DNA of 64,000 nucleotides, from the NCBI RefSeq assembly GCF_014174275.1, contig NZ_JABEQK010000008.1, forward strand, positions 62,001 through 126,000. The letters run 5' to 3'. Below the pieces are notes generated by a model that was given only the letters and a program-made list of their open reading frames with translations, made no database searches and was not told where the DNA came from. The translations under genes were made by a program, and so were the position numbers. The DNA comes from Gluconacetobacter takamatsuzukensis. GTDB taxonomy: Bacteria; Pseudomonadota; Alphaproteobacteria; Acetobacterales; Acetobacteraceae. Shown piece after piece: positions 9,186-18,463 of this stretch; position 1 is the first letter of the stretch, and the number at the start of each line of letters is the position of its first letter.

Positions 9186-9643
9186 TGGGCAACAGCACGC
9201 TGATTACCGATTATCTCGGCTATGGCACCGTCGCCGCGCGGCCGGCGGAGCCGAACCTGCCGGCGGGTTGCCTCGGCGTCTATTACGCCACCGATACCGG
9301 GCAGATCCAGGTGTGGAACGGGGCGTGGCAGCAATGGGCGCCGTCGGCCATTTCCTTCGCCGGCGGGCTGGCGGCGGCGGGCAACGGGCAGGGGACGGCG
9401 ACCGTCGTGTCGTCGGACGTCAATCTGTTCACCACCGTTGCCGCGGGCACCGGGGCGGTGCTGGCGGCGGGACCGGCGGGCAGCTGGCGCAAGGTGCTGA
9501 ACCGGGGTGCCGCCGCGCTGCTGGTCTATCCGCCCCCGGGCGCGGTGATCGACGCGCTGGCGGCGGGGGCGGCCGTGACCATCGTGCCCGGCGGGGGCGC
9601 CACCTTCTGGCAGAACAGTGCAACGCAATGGTATTCGGAATGA
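9185..9643 (+). CDS. Phage tail-module protein, 152 aa
   Basis: The start overlaps the previous stop. The 152-residue product begins with LITDYLGYGTVAARPAEPNLPAGCLGVYYATDTGQ, a segment type that describes a displayed value and a W-rich strand (VWNGAWQQWAP) and recurs in phage tail-fibre head-binding proteins. The rest is Gly/Ala-rich beta structure. The last bases overlap the next gene by ATGA. The precise role is unknown; it is probably a short fibre or baseplate decoration. Confidence 0.55.
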   Translation: MGNSTLITDYLGYGTVAARPAEPNLPAGCLGVYYATDTGQIQVWNGAWQQWAPSAISFAGGLAAAGNGQGTATVVSSDVNLFTTVAAGTGAVLAAGPAGSWRKVLNRGAAALLVYPPPGAVIDALAAGAAVTIVPGGGATFWQNSATQWYSE

Positions 9644-10245
9644 AGACGGGCATGACGATCCTGGCCGGCGCGCTGGCGCTGGCGCCGTATGCCGCCGGCC
9701 CGGCACGGGCGCAGGTGGCGGGGCCGGTGGGGCATGGCGAGATTCCGTCCTGCCCCGACGGCGGCGGCAACCATCTGAACTATGTCGCCGCGACCGGGAG
9801 CTTCGCCTGCGGCGTGACGGGCGCGCCCTGGACGGGGGCGATGGTCACGCTTTCGGCGAATGCGGGGATGGCGAACACCAACAGCAGCTTCGTGCAGATC
9901 AGCGCATGGAATAGCAAGATTCTCGACACGTCGTCCTTCTGGTCGGCCGCGGCGCCGGGGCTGTTCACGATTCCGGCCGGGGTGGGCAAGGTGCGGGTCA
10001 CGCTGTCGATCGGGCAGTCGGGCATCGGGAACAACCAGTTCGTGGTGCAGCGGAACGGCGCGACGGCTGCCGGGTCGTTCCGGCTCACGGTCCCGAGCGG
10101 CTACAGCAATGACGGGGTGAACGGCAGTTCGGGCATCATTGCCGTGGCACCGGGCGATACGATCGGGGTGGCCTATGCCTCGACATCGAGCTTTACCCTG
10201 CTGGCCGATCCCACCACCTGGTTCCAGATCGAAGCCGTACCCTGA
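9640..10245 (+). CDS. Secreted C1q/TNF-like jelly-roll protein in phage tail module
   Basis: The ATG at 9640 overlaps the preceding stop; an in-frame ATG at 9628 is an alternative. Residues 1-25 read as a Sec signal peptide (a hydrophobic ALALAPYAAGPARAQ region ending in ARA-Q). Residues about 65-201 resemble a C1q/TNF-type jelly roll: MVTLSANAGM, a central SFWSAAAPGLFTIPAGVGKVRV turn, then paired strands and a final TWFQIEAV. Such domains trimerise and bind surfaces. A cleavable signal peptide is unusual for a virion protein because virions assemble in the cytoplasm, so it may instead be an exported moron. It is the last gene of the left phage block. Confidence 0.6.
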   Translation: MKTGMTILAGALALAPYAAGPARAQVAGPVGHGEIPSCPDGGGNHLNYVAATGSFACGVTGAPWTGAMVTLSANAGMANTNSSFVQISAWNSKILDTSSFWSAAAPGLFTIPAGVGKVRVTLSIGQSGIGNNQFVVQRNGATAAGSFRLTVPSGYSNDGVNGSSGIIAVAPGDTIGVAYASTSSFTLLADPTTWFQIEAVP

Positions 10246-10350
10246 CCGGAAATGCGCGCTGGTGGCGATCCGACGCGTGTCCGCTGTGCGCCGAGGCTCA
10301 CGGCCATTCAGGCCGCTCCGCTCCGGTGCTCGGAAACACACGACGGGCGC
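10243..10350 (+). repeat. Dispersed intergenic repeat, copy A1
   Basis: It shares CTGACCG..AATGCG, then TGGCGGCGATCCG-like sequence, and a strongly conserved end GGAAACACACGACGGGCGC, with 22696-22772. This copy carries about 25 extra bases before the conserved end. It lies immediately after the C1q-like gene and fills most of the gap before the nitroreductase. Confidence 0.65.
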
Positions 10351-10506
10351 GGCCCTTTGGGCCGCTCTCGCTCACCAGCCCACATTTCCGGCCAGGGTCC
10401 TGGGGTGCGGGGGTGGGTCTTGACCCCGTTGCCTGTGCCGGCCCACCTTCCCCCGTCGTGGGGCCGGGAGTGGGCCCTCCGTTTCATGACGCGGGATGAC
10501 GAGACA

Positions 10507-11157
10507 ATGGATCTGATCGAGGTTCTCCAGCATCGCTATACGGCCAAGGCCTACAATCCGGACCGGCGCCTGCCGGAGGAGATCGTGGCGCAGCTGATGG
10601 CGGCGCTGCGCTTCAGCCCGTCTTCGGTCAATGCCCAGCCCTGGCATTTCATCGTTGCCGGCGACGAGGCGGGCAAGGCGCGGGTGGCCAAGGGGGCGGC
10701 CGGGCCGTTTGCCTATAATGCGCCGAAGATCCTCAATGCCTCGCACGTGGTGCTGCTGTGCGCGCGTACGACCCTGCCGCCGGAGCATCTGCAGGCGGTG
10801 CTGGACCAGGAGCAGGCGGATGGCCGCTTTGCCGGCGAGGAGGCCCGCGAGGGGCAGCGCAAGACGCGGGCCGGCTATGTCGCGCTGCACGAGCAGGCGG
10901 GCGACCTGGGCATGTGGACGCAGAAACAGGCCTATATCGCGCTGGGCTTCCTGCTGCTGGCCGCCGGCACGCTGGGGGTGGATGCGACGCCGATGGAAGG
11001 GTTCGACGCCGAGGCGCTGGATGGGGCGTTCGGCCTGACGGACAAGGGGCTGGCGCCCGCCGTGATCGTGGCGCTGGGCTATCATTCCGACGCCGACTTC
11101 AACGCGAAGCTGCCGAAATCGCGGCTGGCGGACAGCGTGGTGTTCTCGCGCGCCTGA
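10507..11157 (+). CDS. nfsB: Oxygen-insensitive NAD(P)H nitroreductase, NfsB type
   Basis: The 216-residue protein matches the length and motif order of the NfsB family. It has an RYTAKAYNP segment near residue 12, FSPSSVNAQPWHFIVA at about 38-53, KARVAKGAAGPFAYN, DQEQADGRFA and a C-terminal FNAKLPKSRL. It should be an FMN-containing dimeric enzyme reducing nitroaromatics, quinones or flavins with NAD(P)H in the cytoplasm. I start at ATG 10507, which aligns with the family N-terminus (MDLIEVLQHRYT); an ATG at 10486 is also in frame. It is the first non-phage gene after the left phage block and shares no obvious operon with the next gene (76-bp gap). Confidence 0.88.
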   Translation: MDLIEVLQHRYTAKAYNPDRRLPEEIVAQLMAALRFSPSSVNAQPWHFIVAGDEAGKARVAKGAAGPFAYNAPKILNASHVVLLCARTTLPPEHLQAVLDQEQADGRFAGEEAREGQRKTRAGYVALHEQAGDLGMWTQKQAYIALGFLLLAAGTLGVDATPMEGFDAEALDGAFGLTDKGLAPAVIVALGYHSDADFNAKLPKSRLADSVVFSRA

Positions 11158-11233
11158 TGGCCGCGCGGACCGGGCGGGTGTCGTCCGGGCCGGCCCGCGG
11201 GGCGTTCTTACGATCTTATTCCGGGAAGCGTTC

Positions 11234-12490
11234 ATGACCACCCTGTCCGGCGCCGATGCGCGCGACGCCGATCTGGCTGCCCAGTACGAGGCCTATCCCT
11301 ATCCCGAGCGCAATCCGCGCGACGAGGCGAAGCGGCTGCTGATCGGCAGCCCCAGCCATCTGCGCGAGATCGATTACTGGGTGTTCGGCGCCCGCCGGCC
11401 CCAGGCGGTGCCGCTGCGGGCGCTGGTGGCCGGGTGCGGCACCGGGGACGGCGCGATCATGCTGGCCACGCATCTGGCGCGTGCCGGGCGGGCGGGGGAG
11501 GTCGTGTGCGTCGATCGCTCCACCCATGCGCTGGGCATTGTCCGCGCGCGGGCCGAGGCGCGGGGGCTGGGGAATATCCGCTTCGTCCACGGGTCGCTGA
11601 ACGCGCTGGAAGAGCTGGATCCGGGCCTGTTCGACTATATCGATTGCTGCGGCGTGCTGCATCATCTGCCCGACCCGCCGGCGGTGCTGCGTGGGCTGGA
11701 GGGGCTGCTGGCGCCCGGCGGGGGGATGGGGCTGATGGTCTATGCCCCCTATGGGCGCACCGGCGTCTACATGATGCAGGAGGCGCTGGAGATTCTGGCA
11801 CCGCATGGCCAGAAGCCGGCGGAGCGGCTGGGTACGGCCAAGCGTGTGATGGCCGCCCTGCCGGCCACGGCCTGGCTGCGGCAGAACGGCAATTTCGGCG
11901 ACCATCTGACCGGCGGCGATGCCGGGTTGTACGACCTGCTGCTGAATCCGCGCGACCGGGCCTATACGATTGCGGCCTTTCTCGACCTGCTCGACATGGC
12001 GGGGCTGGAGCCTGCCTGCCTGATGGAGCCCGCGCGCTACGACCCCGCGCTGTTCCTGCCCAATCCGCGCCTGCGCGCGCGGGTGGCGGAACTGGGCTGG
12101 CGAGAGCGGGCGAGCGTGGCTGAGGCGCTGACGGGCAACATGGCCACCCATGTGGCGTATGTGGTGCGCAAGGGCGCGCGGGTGGTGCCGCCCGATTGCT
12201 GCGACAGGGAAGTGGTGCCGGTGATGCGCGAGATCCCCGGTGCCGAGCTGGCGCGGCAGATCAGCCCCGACGGGATACTGCCCTTTGCCTTCGGCACGCT
12301 GACCGTGCCGGTGCCCGTGCCGCCGCAGATGCGGACCATCCTGCCGCTGGTGGACGGCACGCGCAGCGTGGGGGCGCTGGCGGGGCTGATGGCCGGGAAC
12401 GGGATGGACGAGGCCAGGTTCTTCAAGGTCTGGCGCGCGGGGTTTGCCGTGCTGGAGAGCCTGAACCGGCTGCTGCTGCGCCCCGCGTAG
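11234..12490 (+). CDS. Class I SAM-dependent methyltransferase, 418 aa
   Basis: The N-terminus has AAQYEAYPYPERNPRDE, and the SAM-binding glycine loop is AGCGTG at residues 66-71. The acidic end of beta-2 is VVCVDRS, and beta-4 contains FDYIDCCGVLHHLPDP, the usual methyltransferase-11/12 layout. After about residue 200 there is a helical domain and a C-terminal region (about 330-418) with FAFGTLTVP and RLLLRPA. The N-terminal half clearly catalyses methyl transfer; the substrate is unknown. A tail of this size beyond the Rossmann core may recognise a protein or other bulky substrate. It is not part of a recognisable pathway cluster. Confidence 0.75.
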   Translation: MTTLSGADARDADLAAQYEAYPYPERNPRDEAKRLLIGSPSHLREIDYWVFGARRPQAVPLRALVAGCGTGDGAIMLATHLARAGRAGEVVCVDRSTHALGIVRARAEARGLGNIRFVHGSLNALEELDPGLFDYIDCCGVLHHLPDPPAVLRGLEGLLAPGGGMGLMVYAPYGRTGVYMMQEALEILAPHGQKPAERLGTAKRVMAALPATAWLRQNGNFGDHLTGGDAGLYDLLLNPRDRAYTIAAFLDLLDMAGLEPACLMEPARYDPALFLPNPRLRARVAELGWRERASVAEALTGNMATHVAYVVRKGARVVPPDCCDREVVPVMREIPGAELARQISPDGILPFAFGTLTVPVPVPPQMRTILPLVDGTRSVGALAGLMAGNGMDEARFFKVWRAGFAVLESLNRLLLRPA

Positions 12491-12926
12491 GAGGCTGACC
12501 GTAAATGATCGGGGTGCGGGGCCTCGGGCCCTGCCGGGGCCGGGCAGTGCCCGGATTTGCCGGCTTCGCACGGATGCAGGCGTATCATGCCGGTATCGAA
12601 AAGGGTTGCCCTAAAATACCGGTGCTTTGAAACCCGGGCCGCCGCGTGGCGTATTGAGGCGGAGTTCTGTCCGGATACCGGCTCACCCCTGCTGTCGCGG
12701 CCGCCATGGCCGCCTGTATCGGGAATGGCATTCGTGACGCCTGTTTCACGATAATCTTCGTTTTTAACGATTGTTTGACGATCTGCCCGGGGCGGCGGAC
12801 GCGTGTGTTCCTGCTTCCGTTTCCGAAAATCCGTTAGCTTGTCTTTTTAAAACGAGACTCAAGAGGGCCTGCCGTCCGTGCGGGCATGATGATTGATAGA
12901 ATAAGAATAACCGGAGTGGTACGCGT
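12491..12926. other. 436-bp intergenic region
   Basis: There is no convincing gene. A short open frame at 12557-12754 lacks a ribosome-binding site and coding character. The last about 130 bp are lower in GC (around AACGATTGTTTGACGATC) and probably hold the promoter of the GMC-SDR gene. Confidence 0.5.
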
Positions 12927-15611
12927 ATGACTGGCTACGTCGATTTTGAAGCTGCGTCGGATTCTGCCGCTCTTTCCAGGTCTTTCGATATCGTGATCGT
13001 CGGTGGGGGGGCCGCCGGGCTGACGCTGGTGCGGGAGCTGGCCGGGCATAATCTGAAGATTGCCGTGCTGGAAAGCGGGGATCGGGAGGAGACGCCCGAG
13101 ATCGAGGAGCTCAACGAGGTCGAGGTCGAGGGGTCGCTTCGCGACGACGCCCTTCAGGATGCTAGGCGCAGGCAGAACGAGGCGCAACTGAAAGTCTGGC
13201 GTGCCGACCGGCAGAGATTCGGTGTCCGCTGCCGGGTGCTGGGGGGATCGACGGCCGCATGGGCCGGCAAGGTCGCGCCGTTCGATGCGCTCGATTACGC
13301 GAAACGGGCGTGGATTCCCGATTCCGGCTGGCCGGTCGGGGCGGAGGAGCTGCGGCCCTTTCTGGAGCGGGCCGCGCGCTATCTGGATCTGGGGCCGCTG
13401 TTGCAGGGGCAGGATTTCTGGAAGGCCATCGGGCGCCGCGAGCCCGCCGAGCTGGCGGGGCTGGGCCATTTCAGGTCGTTCTTCTGGCAGTTTGCCCGCT
13501 CGCGCCATGCCCTGACCGACGTCATGCGCTTCGGCCCCGATTTTCTGGGCGAGGATTACAGGGGCGTGACGGTGTTCCTGAAGGCGACGGTGGGGCGGGT
13601 CCGGGTGGAGCAGGGGGTGGTGACGGGCGTCGACGTGATCTCGTCGCTGACGGGGCGCAATCGCGGGACGATCCGGTGCAACCAGGTCGTGCTTGCCGCC
13701 GGGACCATCGAGAATGCGCGGCTTCTGCTGCTGTCGCCCGGGGCCGCGCAGGGGCCGGTGGGGCGGTATCTGACGGATCATCCCAGTATCGTGCTGGGGG
13801 ATTTCGCGCCCGAATATCGCGAGAAGGCGGCGGCGCTTCTGGGGTTCTATCCCCTCCAGAAGGATTACCGGGTCTATATGTATGCCTGCGGGGTGGCGCT
13901 GGCGCCGGAGGTGCAGGCCGAGGAGCGGATGCCGAACATGGCGGCCTTTGCCGGGGTGAGCATCGCCAATGACGATCCGCTGGTGGCATTGGGGCGGCTG
14001 GCGAAGCGGGAGAGCGATGCGCCGGTGCGCGACGGGCTGACGGTGCTGCGCAATGCCGGGCTGGTCGTGTCCTCCGTCGGGCGGAAATTGCTGAATTACC
14101 GCAGGATACCGGAGAAGATCCGGCGGGCGATGGCCGATGCCGCCGTGTTCCTGAATGCCAACATGGTGGCGCGGGAATATGTGGGCGGTGGCCGGGGGCG
14201 GCGGCTGGACCAGGTGACGCTGAACATCATTTCCGAACAGCCGCCGGAAGAGCGGAACCGGATTACGCTGTCGGACCGCACCGACCGGCTGGGGCTGCGA
14301 CTGGCGGCGGTGAGCTGGGACATATCGGATGCGCTGCGCCGGAGCATGCTGCGGTTCGGGCGGCTTCTGATGGACGATCTGGAACGGAGCGGGGTGAAGG
14401 GGTTCCGGCTTTCGCCGGCTTTTGCATCGGACGATAGCGCGTCGCTCGTCGTCTACGACATGGCGCATACGGCCGGCACGACGCGGATGGGCACCGACCC
14501 TGCAACCAGTGTGGTCGATCCGGCGCTACAGGTTCATGGCGTCGGGGGGCTGCATGTGGTCGGGGCGTCGGTGTTTCCGACCAGCGGCCATGCCAACCCG
14601 ACCCTGATGATCATGGGGCTGGCCGTTCGGCTGGCCGACAGGCTTCGGGAGGAGATCATGGAAACCAGGCTCGGGACCCTGTCTGCGCTGCACATGGACG
14701 ACGACACGCGCCCGCTGGTCGTCGTGACCGGGGCGACGGGGAATCTGGGGCATGCGGTGATCGGGCAGCTTGCCCGGCGCGGATATCGCATCCGGGGGCA
14801 GTTTCGCAGTTCGATCCCCGACGATGTGCGGGTGGAGTGGGTGCATTGCGATTTCGCCCGGAGCGACCTGGCGGACAGTGTCTTCGACGATCTGGTCCAT
14901 GGGGCCGTCGCCGTGATCCATCTGGCCGCCAGCCTGTCGAAGGTGGAGGAAATGGACACGGCCAATGTCGCGAACCTGGAACGTCTGGCGCAGGCCTGTG
15001 TGCGGCAGGGCGTATCCTATTTCGGGCAGGCGAGTTCGATGGTCGTGTATGGGTCGCCCACCACGCGGCTGGTGACGGAGGAGACGCCGCGCATCGACCT
15101 GGGCAAGCCGATCGCGAAACAGTATTTCTTCGAATATTTCATGCAGGAATATGCGCGCAGCAAGATCCTGGGGGAGGATATCCTGGCGCGCTACAAGGAC
15201 GGGATGCATATCGACATCTATCGCATCGCGGTGGCGCAGGACCCGGTCTTTCTGGTCCAGTCGCTGAACTGGAGCCGGATGCGGAAGATCTTTTCGCTCT
15301 ATCGGAATTCCCATTTCATCTCGTCCACCCATGCGGCGCGGGCGATGGTGCATCTGATGGAGCGGGGGCTGAAGATGGGGGGGAAGGGGATCGAGGTCTA
15401 TAATATCTCCGACAGGAATTCTCCGACCTTTGCCGATGTGCGGAAGGCGGCCGGGCTGAAGACGGGGTTCAATGTGCCGCTGCTGTTCGACGTGCTGAAG
15501 GGCATCAAGATGGGCAGGACCCTGTCGCCGCGCTATCCGATGGGGTTCTTCCGGATCGATAACCGGAAGCTGGAAGCGACGGGGTTCAGCGGGGACAGCG
15601 ACCAGGCATAG
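12927..15611 (+). CDS. GMC oxidoreductase fused to an extended SDR (NAD epimerase-like)
   Basis: One 894-residue frame contains two enzymes. Residues about 20-580 are a GMC flavoprotein: FAD loop IVGGGAAGL near 24-32, an ESG acidic end, CRVLGGSTAAWAGK, and a C-terminal GMC domain with MAHTAGTTRMG, VHGVGGLHVV and SGHANPTLMIMGLA, including the usual His pair. Residues about 594-890 are an extended SDR: LVVVTGATGNLG nucleotide loop, HLAASL, and YARSK (YxxxK). There is no signal peptide, so it is cytoplasmic. Oxidation of a sugar or sterol-like hydroxyl by FAD followed by an NAD-dependent step on the same substrate would fit, but the substrate is unknown. The end is 6 bp from the convergent GH32 gene. 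Confidence 0.82.
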   Translation: MTGYVDFEAASDSAALSRSFDIVIVGGGAAGLTLVRELAGHNLKIAVLESGDREETPEIEELNEVEVEGSLRDDALQDARRRQNEAQLKVWRADRQRFGVRCRVLGGSTAAWAGKVAPFDALDYAKRAWIPDSGWPVGAEELRPFLERAARYLDLGPLLQGQDFWKAIGRREPAELAGLGHFRSFFWQFARSRHALTDVMRFGPDFLGEDYRGVTVFLKATVGRVRVEQGVVTGVDVISSLTGRNRGTIRCNQVVLAAGTIENARLLLLSPGAAQGPVGRYLTDHPSIVLGDFAPEYREKAAALLGFYPLQKDYRVYMYACGVALAPEVQAEERMPNMAAFAGVSIANDDPLVALGRLAKRESDAPVRDGLTVLRNAGLVVSSVGRKLLNYRRIPEKIRRAMADAAVFLNANMVAREYVGGGRGRRLDQVTLNIISEQPPEERNRITLSDRTDRLGLRLAAVSWDISDALRRSMLRFGRLLMDDLERSGVKGFRLSPAFASDDSASLVVYDMAHTAGTTRMGTDPATSVVDPALQVHGVGGLHVVGASVFPTSGHANPTLMIMGLAVRLADRLREEIMETRLGTLSALHMDDDTRPLVVVTGATGNLGHAVIGQLARRGYRIRGQFRSSIPDDVRVEWVHCDFARSDLADSVFDDLVHGAVAVIHLAASLSKVEEMDTANVANLERLAQACVRQGVSYFGQASSMVVYGSPTTRLVTEETPRIDLGKPIAKQYFFEYFMQEYARSKILGEDILARYKDGMHIDIYRIAVAQDPVFLVQSLNWSRMRKIFSLYRNSHFISSTHAARAMVHLMERGLKMGGKGIEVYNISDRNSPTFADVRKAAGLKTGFNVPLLFDVLKGIKMGRTLSPRYPMGFFRIDNRKLEATGFSGDSDQA

Positions 15612-15617
15612 GCCGGA

Positions 15618-17267
15618 TCACTCGGGGTTTCGGCCTTCGGCGGGGGGTTGGGCCGGCCAGATGCCGTGCAGGGGGTAGAGGGTTGCGCCGTTGAGGCGCG
15701 TGCTGCCGCCTTCGCTGAACAGCGCGACGCGGTCGAAGCGGGCGGAGGGAAAGAAGGTTTCCGTCATCACCGTCTGTCCGTCATCGGCGAAGAGTTCCAG
15801 CGAGGCGGCGTCCATCAGCAGCCGCAGGGTGATGTGCGGGCCCGTTGCCGTGCGGGGGGCGGTGTGGATGCCGGTGGCGAATGTGTCCGAGAATTTCTGG
15901 CCGGTGGCTTGGCGGCGGTCGGTGAAATAGCTGCCGGTCGTGCCGTCATAGCCGAGGCGCAGGGCCTCGCCGCGCGCATTGGAGAAGAGCAGGCCGAAGC
16001 GGACCGCGCCGGCCGGCTGGTCGAAGCGGAGCGTCATGTCCGACTGGCTGAGGGTGGCGGGGGCGAGATCGAGCGCCTGCGTGCCGTCGATGGTGCGGGC
16101 GGGCAGGGTGCGGGGGGTGCCGCGCAGGGTTTCGAGTTCCCGCACCGGGGCGGCGGAGAGCCGGTATCCTGCCGCCAGCCTGTGGAGTTCCAGCGTGCGC
16201 GGCACCGTCATGGCGCCGCGCCAGGGGGCGGTCGGCACCTTGCGCGCGTCCTGCCAGTTGGCCATCCAGCCGATCGTAAGACGGCGCCCGTCGGTGGCCG
16301 GCAGGCCGGACCAGCTGACGACGGCGTAATTGTCCCGCCCCCAGTCGAGCCATATTCCGCCCTGCCTTTGCGAATCTGCCGCGAAGCGGGGGTCGGGGGT
16401 GAAGCGGGTGCCGTCGAAATCGCCCACGAAATATTGCGTGCCGGAGCCGCCATTGGGGGCGCCGGCGTTCAGGCTTTGCAGCAGGACCCATCTGGTCTCG
16501 CCACTTTCCCGCACCGTCAGCGGGAACAGGTCAGGGCATTCCCACACGCCGCCATGCGCACCCATGCCCTGGCCGAATGTGCTGAGATAATGCCAGTTTT
16601 TCAGGTCGGGGGAGTTGTAGAAGGCGGTGTGGTCGCCTTCCGCCAGGGCCATCACCCAGCGATGCGACGGGGCGTGCCAGGCGACCTTGGGGTCGCGAAA
16701 ATTCTTCTGGTCTCCCGGATTGGGGAGGACGGGGTTGCCGGCATATTTCCGCCAGGTCCGGCCGTGGTCCTGGCTGTAGGCCAGGTTCTGGTGTTCCGGC
16801 TGGGCCTGGCCCGCCGCCTTGAAGGCCCGGTTGTGCGCGGTATAGAGCGCCACCATCGGCGGGACGCCGTCCCGACCCAGGCCGCTGCTGTTGGTTTGGT
16901 CGACGACGATGCTGCCGGACCAGGCCTCGCCGTCCTCGTCGGGCGCGAAGGCCACGGGCAGGGTTTGCCAGTGCACCAGGTCGCGCGAGACCGCGTGGCC
17001 CCAGTGCATCGGGCCCCAGACGGCGGAATGGGGGTTGTGCTGGTAGAAGAGGTGATATTCGCCGTCGAACCAGACCAGCCCGTTCGGGTCGTTCATCCAG
17101 TATGCCGGGGGTGAAAAATGGAATTGCGGGCGGTGGTTTTCGGCATAGGTCGGTGACGGGGCGGCCGGGGACGTGCCGTGCGCCGTGGTGTCCGGACGTG
17201 TCGTGGTGCAGGCGCCGAGGAGCAGGCAGGCGAGGGCGGCGGGAAGGGGGGCGCGGGAACGGGGCAT
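15618..17267 (-). CDS. GH32 exo-levanase/inulinase-type lipoprotein
   Basis: The 549-residue protein starts at ATG 17267, where a lipoprotein signal begins (hydrophobic ALACLLLGAC, lipid Cys at 20). GH32 motifs are complete: WMNDPNG with nucleophile Asp60, FRDPK as transition-state Asp, and WECPDLF with acid/base Glu near 241. A C-terminal beta-sandwich follows (LELFADDGQTVMTETFFP). It should release fructose from levan, inulin or sucrose-like fructans in the periplasm or at the outer membrane. Gluconacetobacter encodes a secreted exo-levanase next to levansucrase, but no levansucrase is present here. The gene is convergent with the GMC-SDR gene. Confidence 0.88.
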   Translation of the reverse strand: MPRSRAPLPAALACLLLGACTTTRPDTTAHGTSPAAPSPTYAENHRPQFHFSPPAYWMNDPNGLVWFDGEYHLFYQHNPHSAVWGPMHWGHAVSRDLVHWQTLPVAFAPDEDGEAWSGSIVVDQTNSSGLGRDGVPPMVALYTAHNRAFKAAGQAQPEHQNLAYSQDHGRTWRKYAGNPVLPNPGDQKNFRDPKVAWHAPSHRWVMALAEGDHTAFYNSPDLKNWHYLSTFGQGMGAHGGVWECPDLFPLTVRESGETRWVLLQSLNAGAPNGGSGTQYFVGDFDGTRFTPDPRFAADSQRQGGIWLDWGRDNYAVVSWSGLPATDGRRLTIGWMANWQDARKVPTAPWRGAMTVPRTLELHRLAAGYRLSAAPVRELETLRGTPRTLPARTIDGTQALDLAPATLSQSDMTLRFDQPAGAVRFGLLFSNARGEALRLGYDGTTGSYFTDRRQATGQKFSDTFATGIHTAPRTATGPHITLRLLMDAASLELFADDGQTVMTETFFPSARFDRVALFSEGGSTRLNGATLYPLHGIWPAQPPAEGRNPE

Positions 17268-17398
17268 GGGCTCCACTTTCTGGCGGTCGCGTGCGATCCG
17301 TCCGCGATCTGTCAGTGGGTGGGAAGGACGTACAGGTCGTTGCTTGTTACGATAAAGTGACGAATATGGCGGCATCGTGAAATCGTATGGGTGTCGTT

Positions 17399-18385
17399 TC
17401 ACGTCGGCGCGGACGGGTGGCGGGTGAAGTTGCGGCGGTATTCGCCGGGGCTGAGTTTGACGCGGTTGCGGAAATGGTGGCGGAGCGCGAAGACACTGCC
17501 GAATCCGGCGGCTTCCGCGACTTCTTCCATCGGTCGGGCGGTTTCGCGCAGGATCGTCTTGGCGGCCTCGATGCGTTCGGCGGCCAGCCATTCGCCGACC
17601 GGCATGCCGGTGGCCGCGACCACGCGGCGTTCGAAGCTGCGGCGGCTCATGCCGGCTTCGGCGGCCAGGCGGGCGATGGGCCAGGATTCCCCGAGCGCCT
17701 GCCGGGCGCGGTCGAGGATGGGCGTGATGTCGGTGTCGGCGCGCAGGCTGACGGGGCGTTCCAGGAACTGCGCCTGGCCACCGGTGCGGTGGGCGGGCAT
17801 GACGATGCGGCGGGCCACGGAATTGGCGGCGGCCGGCCCGAAATCCTGGCGGACGATTTCGATCAGCAGGTCGATGCCGGCGGCGCTGCCGGCGGAGGTG
17901 AAGAGGCGGCCGGTTTCGCGATAGAGCGATGCGCTGTCGACCTGGAGGGCGGGGAAGCGGCGTTGCAGGGCCTGTGCATGGCGCCAGTGGGTCGTGACCG
18001 GCGCGCCGTCGAGCAGGCCGGTGGCCGCGAGCACGAAGGCGCCCGAGCAGATGGATGCCAGCCGGGCCCCGCGCGCGTGGGCCTGGCGCAACTGCGTCAC
18101 GAGCGCGGGTGGGACCGGTGCCTCGGCGCCCTTCCAGCCGGGGATGACGATCAGGTCGGCCCGATCCAGCAAGTCCGGCCCATGGTCGGGGAGGATGCGG
18201 AAGCCGCCATGGGCGCGCAGGGGGCCGGATTCGACGGCGCAACTGGCGAAGCGGTACCAGCCCGGGCCCATTTCGGGGCGCGGCAGGCCGAAGATTTCGG
18301 ACACGATGCCGAATTCGAACGTGCAGAGGCCGTCATAGAGCAGGGCGGCGACCAGCGGGCCGGTGGTGTTTGGCATGATCTGCAT
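17399..18385 (-). CDS. GlxA-type AraC-family transcriptional regulator
   Basis: The product is about 328 residues: an N-terminal DJ-1/PfpI-like domain (about 12-175: VAALLYDGLCTFEFG, VIPGWKG, SICSGAFVLAATGLLDG, TTHW) and a C-terminal AraC helix-turn-helix domain (about 220-320: GMSRRSFERRV, AAGFGSVFALRHHF). The PfpI nucleophile region reads SICSGAFV, as in GlxA regulators, which are not proteases. Start codons at 18385 and 18376 are both possible. It is divergent from the rhodanese-DUF1272 pair across about 80 bp, which suggests it controls them. Confidence 0.85.
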   Translation of the reverse strand: MQIMPNTTGPLVAALLYDGLCTFEFGIVSEIFGLPRPEMGPGWYRFASCAVESGPLRAHGGFRILPDHGPDLLDRADLIVIPGWKGAEAPVPPALVTQLRQAHARGARLASICSGAFVLAATGLLDGAPVTTHWRHAQALQRRFPALQVDSASLYRETGRLFTSAGSAAGIDLLIEIVRQDFGPAAANSVARRIVMPAHRTGGQAQFLERPVSLRADTDITPILDRARQALGESWPIARLAAEAGMSRRSFERRVVAATGMPVGEWLAAERIEAAKTILRETARPMEEVAEAAGFGSVFALRHHFRNRVKLSPGEYRRNFTRHPSAPT

Positions 18386-18463
18386 GATGATTGGCGTTTG
18401 TGCCAATTGCAAGCGCGGCGCGCGGAAGGGATGCTGGCGGGGAGAGAAACCGGGAGCATTGCG

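Noticed and set aside
12557-12754. 65-codon frame in the gap before the GMC gene
   Set aside because: No ribosome-binding site, no coding character, overlaps a likely promoter region.
12834-14468. 544-codon minus-strand frame opposite the GMC gene
   Set aside because: The sense strand encodes clear FAD and GMC motifs; the antisense product is low-complexity His/Arg/Pro.
17387-18463. N-terminal extension of the rhodanese frame
   Set aside because: The frame is open far upstream but runs antisense through the GlxA regulator. The start at 18464 has a ribosome-binding site and fits the family length.
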